64,000 bases of DNA, taken from the NCBI GenBank assembly GCA_020630435.1, contig JAHDBJ010000008.1:100852-164851 (forward strand), given 5' to 3'. The stretch's first letter is position 1. Each line of letters starts with the position of its first letter. This stretch comes from Saprospiraceae bacterium. Lineage in GTDB: Bacteria; Bacteroidota; Bacteroidia; Chitinophagales; Saprospiraceae. Both the position numbers and the translations under genes were made by a program. Below are positions 39,118-47,794 of the stretch, piece after piece. The notes under the pieces were generated by a model that was given only the letters and a program-made list of their open reading frames with translations, did no database searches and was not told the DNA's origin.

Positions 39118-41541
39118 ATGTTACTAAAAATCATAAGACTAGTTGGATTCATCCTTGTATTTCCTTTTGTAGCCGTTTATACGATTGTTAGAATTATACT
39201 AGGAAAAATTAATCCAAAATGGAAATATGAATTTAAAAACGTAAAAAAATCAACTGATAAAATCCCAGAGAATAATACCTTAGAATACGACTATAGAGGA
39301 TTTGCAAAAACAGAAATAGATGGTGTTTTATATTTAGTCTTCAAAGAAGGAGGGCGTTGGCAATTAGCCGATGATTTGGAAAAAATTGATACTAAGATAA
39401 CAGCCGTTGATCTTAGAGATAAACGACTTAATGAAGTCCCAAAAATTCTTTTCCAATATCCTCAAATACAATTAATTTTACTTGACAACAACCAAATCAC
39501 TTCTATTCCTCCAGAGATTTCTAAAATTAAGAACCTTGCCTATTTCTATATGAGTAATAATCAACTAACAAGTTTACCCAAAGAAATTGGTAACCTAAGG
39601 TTGTTAAAATTATTAGTCCTTGAATTTAATAAAATTGAGTATTTACCTGATACGATTAAAAATCTCCAAAACCTTATTGGACTTCGACTAATTTATAATC
39701 CTTTAAAAGAATTAAACCCTGCAATTTACCAACTTCATAAGTTAAAATATCTTCTCCTAGCAAATACTGAAATCACATCCATCTCAGAAGACATTATACA
39801 ATTAAAAGATTTAGAGATTTTAAATCTAAAATCTATCCAGCTTGATCGTCTTCCCAATTCTATCTACCAATTAGAAAAACTAGAAGAATTCAATATTGCT
39901 GGAACAAATATTTCAGAACTCCCCAATGCTATTGGCAACTTGCAAGCGCTTAAATTACTTGATTTTGCTGATAGTAAAGTCACAACCGTTCCTAAGCAAT
40001 TAGCTACTTTAAAAAACTTACAAATATTAAGATTACAAGGAAATGACATCAAACAATTACCTGAAAACATTGGTAACTTAAAACAAATAAAAGAACTTGA
40101 ATTGCAAAGTACTGATATTTGTAAACTGCCTCCATCATTTTCTGATTTAAATGGATTGGAACATTTAATCATAAAGAAAATTGATGATGAAGATAGTATG
40201 GAAGTACTAGGACAACTACAAAATTTAAACACCTTACACATCAACGATTTCCAAACTAACTTTCCTAAGAAAGAAGGATATTGGAAAACCCTCAAAGAAT
40301 TGGTTATCAAAACAAAAGCAACTAGGCTCGAAATAGATGGTATTCAGTATATGAAACAGCTAGAGGTATTAAGCCTTGAAAGATGTAATATCGAGCAAAT
40401 TCCAGCACAAATTGAACAATTGTCCCATTTAAAAACGCTAAACCTTGCCTTTAACAAAATAGAGGAATTACCTAAATCCATTACGAAACTTAAAAAACTA
40501 TCTAGATTAAGCCTTAAAAATAATAAACTCAAAACATTACCAGAAAATTTTAAGACACTAAGCAATCTAGTATACCTAAACCTTGTTAATAATCAGTTAA
40601 CAGCTTTACCTCCTCAAATTGAAGCACTCCAAAAGCTGGAATTTCTTGATTTGTGGAATAATAATATTTCGAATATTCCTCCAGAAATGGGAGAACTATC
40701 TGCACTTAAACAGCTCGTCCTTTGGAATAATAATTTAGAAACGTTACCTGATGGAATCACAAAACTTCCGAGTATTGAAATACTAGGCTTAAGTAATAAT
40801 AAACTTAAAGAACTGCCTGAGAATTTCGGACAACTTACTACTTTGACGAGGTTAACCCTTCAAAATAATCAATTGGAAAATCTCCCGAATAGTTTCTGGA
40901 AACTTACAAAGCTCGAATATTTAGAACTGGGTCAAAATAAATTCACAACTTTATCCGAAGGTATTGGTCAACTTAAATTATTAAAAAGGTTAGACTTACG
41001 TAAAAATCAGCTTGCAGCAATCCCCAACTCAATTCAGCATTTAATACAACTTAGTTTTTTCCAATTATCCCACAACAAACTCAAAACGCTTCCTCAAGGC
41101 ATTGCTAAAATCAAAGCACTTCAAACACTTTATGTAGAAGATAATGCACTGGATACTTTTCCCATGTTTTTGCTCGATAATAAAAATGTCGAATACATTA
41201 ATTTTTCTGGTAATAAAATAACAGAATTACCAACGAAAATTACAAATATGGAAAACCTACGATCCCTCGTTTTCTCTAATAATGAATTAAGTGAGCTTCC
41301 TCCCCTCAATGATTTAAAAAACTTAACCTCGATAGCCTTTAGTAATAACAAACTCAAAAAATTCCCCAAAGATATCTGTCAGTTGACAAACCTTAATTAC
41401 CTTGAATTGGCGAATAACCAAATCGAAGATGTACCATTGGAAGTTGCGAATTTAACAGCTTTAAGACGCTTTACGTTTCAAGGCAATGCCCCAGAAGCCC
41501 TCAATAAACTTAAATGGTTGTTGCCTGATATTGTTAAATAA
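39118..41541 (+). CDS. Membrane-anchored leucine-rich-repeat protein
   Basis: An 807-aa protein. A hydrophobic segment at about 3-29 anchors it with a basic end toward the cytoplasm. Residues 95 to 800 consist of more than twenty leucine-rich repeats of about 23 residues, of the bacterial type LxxLxxLxLxxNxLxxLPxxI. Short stretches that break the period near residues 350-420 (containing the DEDSMEVLGQLQ segment) may be a loop. It has no kinase, GTPase or effector domain, so it is a binding scaffold; the partner is unknown. It follows dnaE by 12 bp and precedes the AAA+ gene by 14 bp, which makes a link to the AAA+/VWA pair plausible. Confidence 0.9.
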   Translation: MLLKIIRLVGFILVFPFVAVYTIVRIILGKINPKWKYEFKNVKKSTDKIPENNTLEYDYRGFAKTEIDGVLYLVFKEGGRWQLADDLEKIDTKITAVDLRDKRLNEVPKILFQYPQIQLILLDNNQITSIPPEISKIKNLAYFYMSNNQLTSLPKEIGNLRLLKLLVLEFNKIEYLPDTIKNLQNLIGLRLIYNPLKELNPAIYQLHKLKYLLLANTEITSISEDIIQLKDLEILNLKSIQLDRLPNSIYQLEKLEEFNIAGTNISELPNAIGNLQALKLLDFADSKVTTVPKQLATLKNLQILRLQGNDIKQLPENIGNLKQIKELELQSTDICKLPPSFSDLNGLEHLIIKKIDDEDSMEVLGQLQNLNTLHINDFQTNFPKKEGYWKTLKELVIKTKATRLEIDGIQYMKQLEVLSLERCNIEQIPAQIEQLSHLKTLNLAFNKIEELPKSITKLKKLSRLSLKNNKLKTLPENFKTLSNLVYLNLVNNQLTALPPQIEALQKLEFLDLWNNNISNIPPEMGELSALKQLVLWNNNLETLPDGITKLPSIEILGLSNNKLKELPENFGQLTTLTRLTLQNNQLENLPNSFWKLTKLEYLELGQNKFTTLSEGIGQLKLLKRLDLRKNQLAAIPNSIQHLIQLSFFQLSHNKLKTLPQGIAKIKALQTLYVEDNALDTFPMFLLDNKNVEYINFSGNKITELPTKITNMENLRSLVFSNNELSELPPLNDLKNLTSIAFSNNKLKKFPKDICQLTNLNYLELANNQIEDVPLEVANLTALRRFTFQGNAPEALNKLKWLLPDIVK

Positions 41542-41555
41542 TATTTTTTAAAAAT

Positions 41556-42761
41556 ATGTCTCAAAAAAAATATCCAAAAGGCGCAGAAGCCTTATTGATA
41601 GCTCTCCAAACACCAAACAACAAAGGGACAATCGGTATCCCTGTCCTCATTTGGGGAAAACCAGGCGAAGGCAAATCCAGTTTTTTGGACAGTCTATCCA
41701 CTTCAGACTTTCCAGTATTGACGCTCATTGCTTCTATCCATGATCCAACAGATTTCTCAGGATTGCCCATTATTAAAAATGATAAAGTACACTATGCTGT
41801 TCCAGAATGGGTCGAAAAATTTGATACAAAAGAAGGTGGTATTTTATTTCTTGACGAATTAACAACTGCACCGCCAGCCGTACAGGCAGCACTACTCAGA
41901 GTCGTGCTAGAACGAAAAGTTGGTTTCCATGATTTGCCCAAATACGTACGTATTGTATCTGCGGCTAATCCCCCCGATTTAATGACAGGTGGTTGGGAAC
42001 TCTCCCCTCCCCTACGCAATCGTTTTGTACACCTTCAATGGGAACTGACCACTGAAGTCTATAAAGCCGCCTTATTAAATGGTTTTGAAAAAGCCCGACT
42101 ACCAGAAATCCCTATTGATGAACACAAAGGAAAAGAACAAGAGTATAAACTGCTCATTAATAGTTTTTTGAGCCGAACACCGAATCTTCTTAGCAGTTCT
42201 CCTGAAAATGATCGTTATGGTTTTGCTTCTCCCCGCTCTTGGGACAATGCCGCTGCCTTAATGGCTTCTTGTGCTGTTCTTGGTCTTTCTCCTCTACAGA
42301 CAGGACAAGAAACATCATCCGTCTTCCTAGAGCTTCTAGCAGGTTGTGTAGGAGATGGTGTAGCCACTAATTTTATTGGATATATTAAAAATTTGAGGCT
42401 TCCCGATCCCAAAGCCGTTCTTGATGGAATAGTAGAGGTCGATCTAGAGCAACTCAATGAAAGTGAAATTTTTATTTTATTTAATGGTTTCAAACGTTTT
42501 TTATCCAAAGAAACAGAAGAAACGGCATTAATAGAACGTTCTAAAATCCTCATTCCTTTAATTGAAAATATTGTTTCGATGGGAAATAAAGATATTATTT
42601 TCCCTGCTATGCGACACCTCGCCAAAGAAGAACATTATATTGCTAGATTGATCCGCAGGACTGCACAAAAAGACCCTCAAATGAACAAAACTGTAATGCA
42701 ATTTCTAGAAAGTTTTTTCTCTAGTGAAGGCTTTGAGGACTACGTTAAATTGATAGGATGA
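41556..42761 (+). CDS. MoxR-like AAA+ ATPase
   Basis: A 401-aa AAA+ protein. Walker A is GKPGEGKS at 34-41, Walker B GILFLDE at 95-101, sensor 1 Asn138 (VSAANPPD) and the arginine finger region LRNRF (153-157). The C-terminal half is helical. MoxR-type ATPases work with VWA-domain proteins encoded next to them as chaperones for assembly of complexes, and the next gene here is exactly that, overlapping by 4 bp. In some lineages such MoxR-VWA pairs are components of conflict systems; here no effector is evident. Confidence 0.9.
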   Translation: MSQKKYPKGAEALLIALQTPNNKGTIGIPVLIWGKPGEGKSSFLDSLSTSDFPVLTLIASIHDPTDFSGLPIIKNDKVHYAVPEWVEKFDTKEGGILFLDELTTAPPAVQAALLRVVLERKVGFHDLPKYVRIVSAANPPDLMTGGWELSPPLRNRFVHLQWELTTEVYKAALLNGFEKARLPEIPIDEHKGKEQEYKLLINSFLSRTPNLLSSSPENDRYGFASPRSWDNAAALMASCAVLGLSPLQTGQETSSVFLELLAGCVGDGVATNFIGYIKNLRLPDPKAVLDGIVEVDLEQLNESEIFILFNGFKRFLSKETEETALIERSKILIPLIENIVSMGNKDIIFPAMRHLAKEEHYIARLIRRTAQKDPQMNKTVMQFLESFFSSEGFEDYVKLIG

Positions 42762-44017
42762 GCATAGAAGACATTAAAGGACTACTTCGGCTTGCTAGAG
42801 CATACTGTGCAGAAAAACTACCTTGGTTTGCGCCTGCGCTTTTCCGAGCGAAGTTAATTATCACTTCTAAGATTGAAGTAGCAGCTATAGACCGAAATTA
42901 TAATATCTACTTTAATCCTGAGGCTGTTCGAAAGGTTGCAGATTCTTGCACAACAAAACAAGAAATATTAAAAGAATTAGGTTTCCTTTGGATACATGAG
43001 ATTTCTCATGTCCTACGCCAGCATATGGATAGATGTGCTGATATGCAAGCCCATAAAATTCGTTGGAATGCAGCCGCAGATTTAGAAATCAATGATGGTA
43101 CTTGGGAAGGACTAACAATGCCCAAAGCCTTTCAGGGCTTACTTCCCCATCAATATCATTTAGAAAGTGGCAAACTAGCAGAGTTTTACTATAGTACTTT
43201 AGGAGATCAACATTTAAAACATGATTTAGAATCGATCTTTGATAATGTATGGAATGAAGGTAGTGGCGTACATGGTCATAAAGAGTCCTGGGAAATAGGA
43301 CAGGCTCAACAGACCTTGCATCCTATTGATTTAGATTTGATAAAGAATGCTGTTGCTCAAAAAATATTTGAACATCGTGTATCAATTGGTAATATACCTG
43401 GTAGCTGGAATATCTGGATAGAAAATGTATTACAATCAAAAACCGACTGGAAAAAAGTACTGCGTCATAAAATGAGTACTGCCGTAGCTATCGGAATAGG
43501 GCTTCGAGTAGATTACTCTTTTCATCGACCTAGTAGAAGACAAGCTGTATATCATCCTTTCATTGTCCCTTCTTTTAGCGGGAGTCTTAGCGGTAAAATT
43601 GCAGTAGTCGTAGATACTTCTGGTTCTATGCAAGGTAGCCTTTTAGAACAAGCCATTGGAGAAGTCTATAAAGTATTAGACGATTTTAAGCTCCCTATTA
43701 CAGTTATACCTTGTGACGCTATTGCTTACGAACCTATTGTTATGCAAAAGCCGTCTGACCGATTCAAAATCAGAAACCTTTCGGGAGGTGGTGGTACTGA
43801 TATGACTGTAGGTATACAGGCTGCACTTGAATTAAAACCTACTCCTGATGCTATTCTTGTATTAACGGATGGATATACACCATATCCAAACCACCCCTTT
43901 AAAATACCAGTCGTATTTGGTATTATTAAAAATGATTTAGAAAAACATCAGCCTCCAATGCCTCCTTCTCCTCCTTGGAAAAAAAGTGATACGCTAGATA
44001 TTATTATAAAATTATAA
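42758..44017 (+). CDS. DUF2201-family protein: putative metallopeptidase domain plus VWA-like domain
   Basis: A 419-aa protein that starts inside the last codons of the AAA+ gene (ATGA overlap), so translation is coupled. The N-terminal part has HEISH at 80-84 (HExxH) and WNAAADLEIND further on (103-113), which supplies further metal ligands as in the DUF2201 N-terminal domain. The C-terminal part is VWA-like: MIDAS DTSGS at 286-290, GGGGTD with Thr347 and Asp348, and Asp371. The pair with the AAA+ ATPase is the classical MoxR/VWA arrangement. Its stop overlaps the end of the convergent GH15 gene by 6 bp. Confidence 0.9.
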   Translation: MSIEDIKGLLRLARAYCAEKLPWFAPALFRAKLIITSKIEVAAIDRNYNIYFNPEAVRKVADSCTTKQEILKELGFLWIHEISHVLRQHMDRCADMQAHKIRWNAAADLEINDGTWEGLTMPKAFQGLLPHQYHLESGKLAEFYYSTLGDQHLKHDLESIFDNVWNEGSGVHGHKESWEIGQAQQTLHPIDLDLIKNAVAQKIFEHRVSIGNIPGSWNIWIENVLQSKTDWKKVLRHKMSTAVAIGIGLRVDYSFHRPSRRQAVYHPFIVPSFSGSLSGKIAVVVDTSGSMQGSLLEQAIGEVYKVLDDFKLPITVIPCDAIAYEPIVMQKPSDRFKIRNLSGGGGTDMTVGIQAALELKPTPDAILVLTDGYTPYPNHPFKIPVVFGIIKNDLEKHQPPMPPSPPWKKSDTLDIIIKL

Positions 44018-45805
44018 CGTATCCTCTAAGAAGATAGAGCGATCTAGTTTTTTAGAAATCGTAAAAGCAGCATTAATCAACCCTACATGAGAATACAATT
44101 GAGGGAAGTTCCCCCATTGGCTCCCTGTTTTTTCATTGACATCTTCACTCAATAAGCCAAGGTGATTCGCATTTTTAATTAGATTTTCAAATATCTCAAT
44201 GGCTTCCTTGACCCTATCCATTCGTGCCAAAGCTTCTACATACCAAAAGGCACAAATCAAGAACGTTGATTCTGGTTCTCCAAAGTCATCCTCATGTTTA
44301 TATCGATAAAATAAACCAGTAGGCGTTCTTAGTGCATCTTCCAATACTTTAAGGTGCTGTTTAGCCCGTTCACTCTTCGGATCAAGATAACCCATATTAA
44401 TAAGTTGTAACAAACTTGCATCTAAGTTTGGTGACCCTATCGCTTGAGTATAAACCCCTCTTTCCTCATCATAGCAAGCCTCAATCATCTTGGCCGATTC
44501 GTCTATTAATCGTTTCGCTTTTTCCTCCATCTCTTTATCATTATGTATCTTAGCAACCTTCAAAGCAGCATGACTCCCTGCCCAATGGAAAAGAAAAGTA
44601 TACGAATGTTTCTGAGACATCCCTCTAAATTCCCACAAACCATTATCAGGCTCATCCATCGTTTGTTCAATCATATCTAAAGCATGACACACTACTCCTA
44701 GCATATTGCTCTTATCCTTAACCAGTAATCTCTTATCAATAAGCAAAGGCAATAAGGTTACGAGTACCTGACCATACACATCATTTTGAATATGTTCGTA
44801 GGCTTGATTCCCTATACGGACAGGTTTCTCTCCCATATAGCCTTCTAATGGTAATATTTTTTCAACAGGAACTCTGTCCAATGTAATCGGATATAAGGGA
44901 TGATAACGACCTTGTTCATTCAAGGCTATATTTTCGATAAATGCCGCATATTCTTCCAAGACATGAAAGTGACTCAAGTCATTGAGTGCTTTCAAGGTAT
45001 AATGTGCATCACGCATCCAACAAAATCGATAATCCCAATTCCTAGTACTTCCTAATGATTCTGGAAGACTCGTTGTAGCCGCTGCAATAATAGCTCCTGT
45101 ATCTTGGTAAGAATGAAGCTTCAAAGTCAAGGCAGAACGTATCACCGCTTCTTGATGAAACTTTTCTGTAGAGGTACTTTTGACCCAATTTTGCCAATAT
45201 TTAATTGTTTCATTTAAAAACTTTTCTGCCGTACTCCCTAAAGATCCCTCTAATGGAATGCCCCATGTCAATGCCAAGTATTTTGTTTCATTCAACACAA
45301 AAGCTTGTTCATTATCAATATAGCTTAAGGCAATATTAGTAGTCAATCGAACTTGCGCATCTAAGCCCTCATAACGAATATGGCTACTACCAAAAACCTT
45401 ATTTGGAATGGTTTCTCCATAATTTCCTCTAGGATGACAAGATACTTTTATTCTTGGAGTCCCTTTTATAGGAACGATTTTTCTAAAAAACATTAAGGGT
45501 TTATATTCCCTTTCGTATTGTCTAAACCTAGGCGCAAAATCTATAACCTTATATGTTCCATCTTCGCTTTCAAATATTGTTTCTAGAACGTTGGTGTTGT
45601 AGATATAGGATTGGGTAGAAGTATATCCTTCTTTCTCTGGAGTTACAGAAAACCTGCCGCCTTTTTCTTTATCCAGTAAAGTTCCAAAGATAAAACTGCT
45701 ATCAAATCGAGGTAGGCACATCCAACCCACATTAGCATGCGTATCAATGAGGGCGAGGTAAGAGCAATTTCCAATTACCCCATAATTGTATTTATGCTGG
45801 TTCAT
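44012..45805 (-). CDS. Glycoside hydrolase family 15 protein (glucoamylase/trehalase-like)
   Basis: A 597-aa cytoplasmic enzyme with no signal peptide. An N-terminal beta-sandwich (about 1-210) precedes the (alpha/alpha)6 barrel of GH15, marked by STRNWDYRFCWMRDAHYTLKA-like text (RNWDYRFCWMRD near 262), GLWEFRG and the closing LIKNANHLGLLSEDV and QWGNFPQLYSHVGLINA. Bacterial homologues are glucoamylases or trehalases that release glucose from storage glucans or trehalose; this sequence does not tell which. It converges with the VWA gene, sharing 6 bp. Confidence 0.92.
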   Translation of the reverse strand: MNQHKYNYGVIGNCSYLALIDTHANVGWMCLPRFDSSFIFGTLLDKEKGGRFSVTPEKEGYTSTQSYIYNTNVLETIFESEDGTYKVIDFAPRFRQYEREYKPLMFFRKIVPIKGTPRIKVSCHPRGNYGETIPNKVFGSSHIRYEGLDAQVRLTTNIALSYIDNEQAFVLNETKYLALTWGIPLEGSLGSTAEKFLNETIKYWQNWVKSTSTEKFHQEAVIRSALTLKLHSYQDTGAIIAAATTSLPESLGSTRNWDYRFCWMRDAHYTLKALNDLSHFHVLEEYAAFIENIALNEQGRYHPLYPITLDRVPVEKILPLEGYMGEKPVRIGNQAYEHIQNDVYGQVLVTLLPLLIDKRLLVKDKSNMLGVVCHALDMIEQTMDEPDNGLWEFRGMSQKHSYTFLFHWAGSHAALKVAKIHNDKEMEEKAKRLIDESAKMIEACYDEERGVYTQAIGSPNLDASLLQLINMGYLDPKSERAKQHLKVLEDALRTPTGLFYRYKHEDDFGEPESTFLICAFWYVEALARMDRVKEAIEIFENLIKNANHLGLLSEDVNEKTGSQWGNFPQLYSHVGLINAAFTISKKLDRSIFLEDTL

Positions 45806-45899
45806 TGTATTAATGGTATTTTCAAGTGTTCAATACAAATATTAAAATAAAAACACAATCAAACGAATGATTAAGCATAAAATATAAATTGATATAAAA

Positions 45900-47042
45900 T
45901 CAATCAACGATCATCGTTGTTGTATCTAGTTTTTGTTGAACAATATTAGAAGGTAAATCTCTATACTCGTATTCTTGCGTTCTCAGTTGTGGAACAAATC
46001 CTGCCTCTCTTATTGCTTCTTGGATACCGCCAGCTGTAAATCTAAAGGCAGCACCTGCCGCAGATACTACATTTTCTTCAATCATAATAGAGCCAAAATC
46101 ATTTGCACCTGCATGAAGGCACGTTTGAGCAACTTGTTTCCCAACGGTTAGCCAAGATGCTTGAATATTTATAACATTTGGCAACATAATTCTAGACATC
46201 GCTATCATCCGAACATATTCGTCTCCTGTGCACGTATTTCTAGCTCTTTTTAATTTTTTTAATAATGTTCCCTCATCCATAAAGGGCCAAGGAATAAAAG
46301 CTAAAAATCCATTCGCCCCTTCTGGTTTTTCAGATTGAACTTGACGTAATGCGACATAATGTTCAAATCGTTCTAGATTGGTCTCTACATGACCAAACAT
46401 CATCGTTGCCGAAGTCGTTAAATCTACTTTGTGAGCAGCACGCATAATATCTAACCACTCTTTACTTCCACATTTTCCTTTAGAAATTAATCGTCTAACT
46501 CTATCACTCAATATCTCCGCACCTGCTCCTGGCAGTGAATCTAGTCCCGCTTTTTTCAAAGCTTTTAGGACTTCAAAATGACTACTCTTTTCCAATTTTG
46601 TAATGTGTGCAATCTCTGGTGGCCCTAGAGCGTGCAATTTTAAATCGGGATACAAAGATTTTAATTCTGAAAATAAATCACAATAATATTTTAATCCTAA
46701 ATCAGGATGATGTCCTCCTTGTAAAAGTAATTGGTTTCCTCCATATTTAAAGGTTTCTTCAATTTTTTGTTTATATTCCTCGATACTTGTAATATAAGAC
46801 TCATCATGTCCTGGACGACGATAGAAGTTACAAAATTTACAATTTGCAATACAAACATTAGTGGTGTTTGAGTTTCGGTCGATAATCCACGTTACAATAT
46901 CATTAGAGACATGGTGCTGCCTCAACTGATTCCCCACATACATCAATTCTGTTGTAGGAGCTTCTTCAAATAAAAAAACACCTTCTTCAGCTGTTAAAAA
47001 CTCTAAATTTAATGCTCGTTGTAATAATTCGTCTTTTTGCAT
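45900..47042 (-). CDS. mqnC: Cyclic dehypoxanthinyl futalosine synthase
   Basis: A 380-aa radical SAM enzyme. The cluster cysteines are Cys64, 68 and 71 (CIANCKFC), followed by QGGHHP, TTSATMMFGH and FIPWPF, all hallmarks of MqnC. It converts dehypoxanthine futalosine to its cyclic form in the futalosine route to menaquinone. No other mqn gene is in the window. It stands between the GH15 gene and the divergent rimP leader, and shows that the organism uses the futalosine pathway and not the classical men pathway (inference). Confidence 0.93.
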   Translation of the reverse strand: MQKDELLQRALNLEFLTAEEGVFLFEEAPTTELMYVGNQLRQHHVSNDIVTWIIDRNSNTTNVCIANCKFCNFYRRPGHDESYITSIEEYKQKIEETFKYGGNQLLLQGGHHPDLGLKYYCDLFSELKSLYPDLKLHALGPPEIAHITKLEKSSHFEVLKALKKAGLDSLPGAGAEILSDRVRRLISKGKCGSKEWLDIMRAAHKVDLTTSATMMFGHVETNLERFEHYVALRQVQSEKPEGANGFLAFIPWPFMDEGTLLKKLKRARNTCTGDEYVRMIAMSRIMLPNVINIQASWLTVGKQVAQTCLHAGANDFGSIMIEENVVSAAGAAFRFTAGGIQEAIREAGFVPQLRTQEYEYRDLPSNIVQQKLDTTTMIVD

Positions 47043-47196
47043 TGGCTTGTTAATTTAAAAACTAACTTTAGAAACATTATACTAAACTTCTTATCACAAA
47101 AATACAAAAGGTAGCAACAGAAAGCAATTAAAACTTTCATTTTTTTCTGAAAGTTTTAAAAGAAAATATAATCTAGCATTTTTAAATTAAAATTTG

Positions 47197-47204
47197 TATA
47201 TTTG
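47197..47204 (+). promoter_or_regulatory. Candidate -7 promoter element of rimP-nusA
   Basis: TATATTTG followed by C matches the Bacteroidota element TAnnTTTG. No TTTG is found 19-20 nt upstream, so the upstream box is weak. It would give an RNA starting about 47211, with an 85-nt leader before rimP. Confidence 0.45.
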
Positions 47205-47225
47205 CGCTGTAAAGGATACACCAAT

Positions 47226-47254
47226 AAAGAGGGAACTGCAAATGTTCCCTCTTT
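47226..47254 (+). promoter_or_regulatory. Leader hairpin (attenuator-like) before rimP
   Basis: A perfect 11-bp stem (47226-47236 with 47244-47254) and a 7-nt loop, directly followed by a broken T-tract (CTTTTTATTT including the end of the stem). It lies about 15 nt after the likely transcription start and 41 bp before the rimP start codon. The shape is that of an intrinsic terminator, so it could act as an attenuator of the rimP-nusA-infB operon, which is autoregulated by NusA in other bacteria. Confidence 0.6.
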
Positions 47255-47295
47255 TTATTTCTAATATTTTCACTTTTTGAAAACAGACAGTACAA

Positions 47296-47784
47296 GTGAT
47301 AGAAAAGTATATAGAGGAATTACTACATAAAAAATTTGAAGAGCCTGAATTTTCAGATTGTTATATTGTAAAAATCAATTATAATCAAGCTGGTAAAAAA
47401 TTAGAGGTTTTTATAGAAAGTGATACAGCTTTTACTTTGAAAAAAAGTAGCCGCATTAATAAATATTTACAATTCCATATCGATGAAGCGGGCTGGTTAG
47501 GAGAAAAGTATGTTTTAGATGTTTCCTCTCCTGGGGTAGGAAGCCCTCTAGTATTGCATCGGCAATATCAAAAAAATATTGGAAAAGGTGTAGAAGTTAC
47601 ATTCCTTGACAAAGGAAGAAAAAAAGAAGAGGGTACACTTCTAAAAGTATTGGAAGACTATTTTGTCATTACAAAAGAAGTTAAAGAAAAAATAGGAAAG
47701 AAAAAAGTTACAAAACAAGTTGATGTTGAAATCAACTTTGATGAAATCAAAAAAACTATTGTAAAAATAAGTTTCAAAAAATAA
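47296..47784 (+). CDS. rimP: Ribosome maturation factor RimP
   Basis: A 162-aa protein with a GTG start at 47296; no in-frame ATG fits the family start. The two-domain RimP layout is seen: an alpha/beta N-terminal domain (FSDCYIVKINYNQAGKKLEVFI) with the DVSSPGVGSPL signature at about 75-86, then an SH3-like barrel. It helps 30S assembly. It is 10 bp upstream of nusA, the order found across bacteria. Confidence 0.9.
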   Translation: MIEKYIEELLHKKFEEPEFSDCYIVKINYNQAGKKLEVFIESDTAFTLKKSSRINKYLQFHIDEAGWLGEKYVLDVSSPGVGSPLVLHRQYQKNIGKGVEVTFLDKGRKKEEGTLLKVLEDYFVITKEVKEKIGKKKVTKQVDVEINFDEIKKTIVKISFKK

Positions 47785-47794
47785 ATAAAACAGA

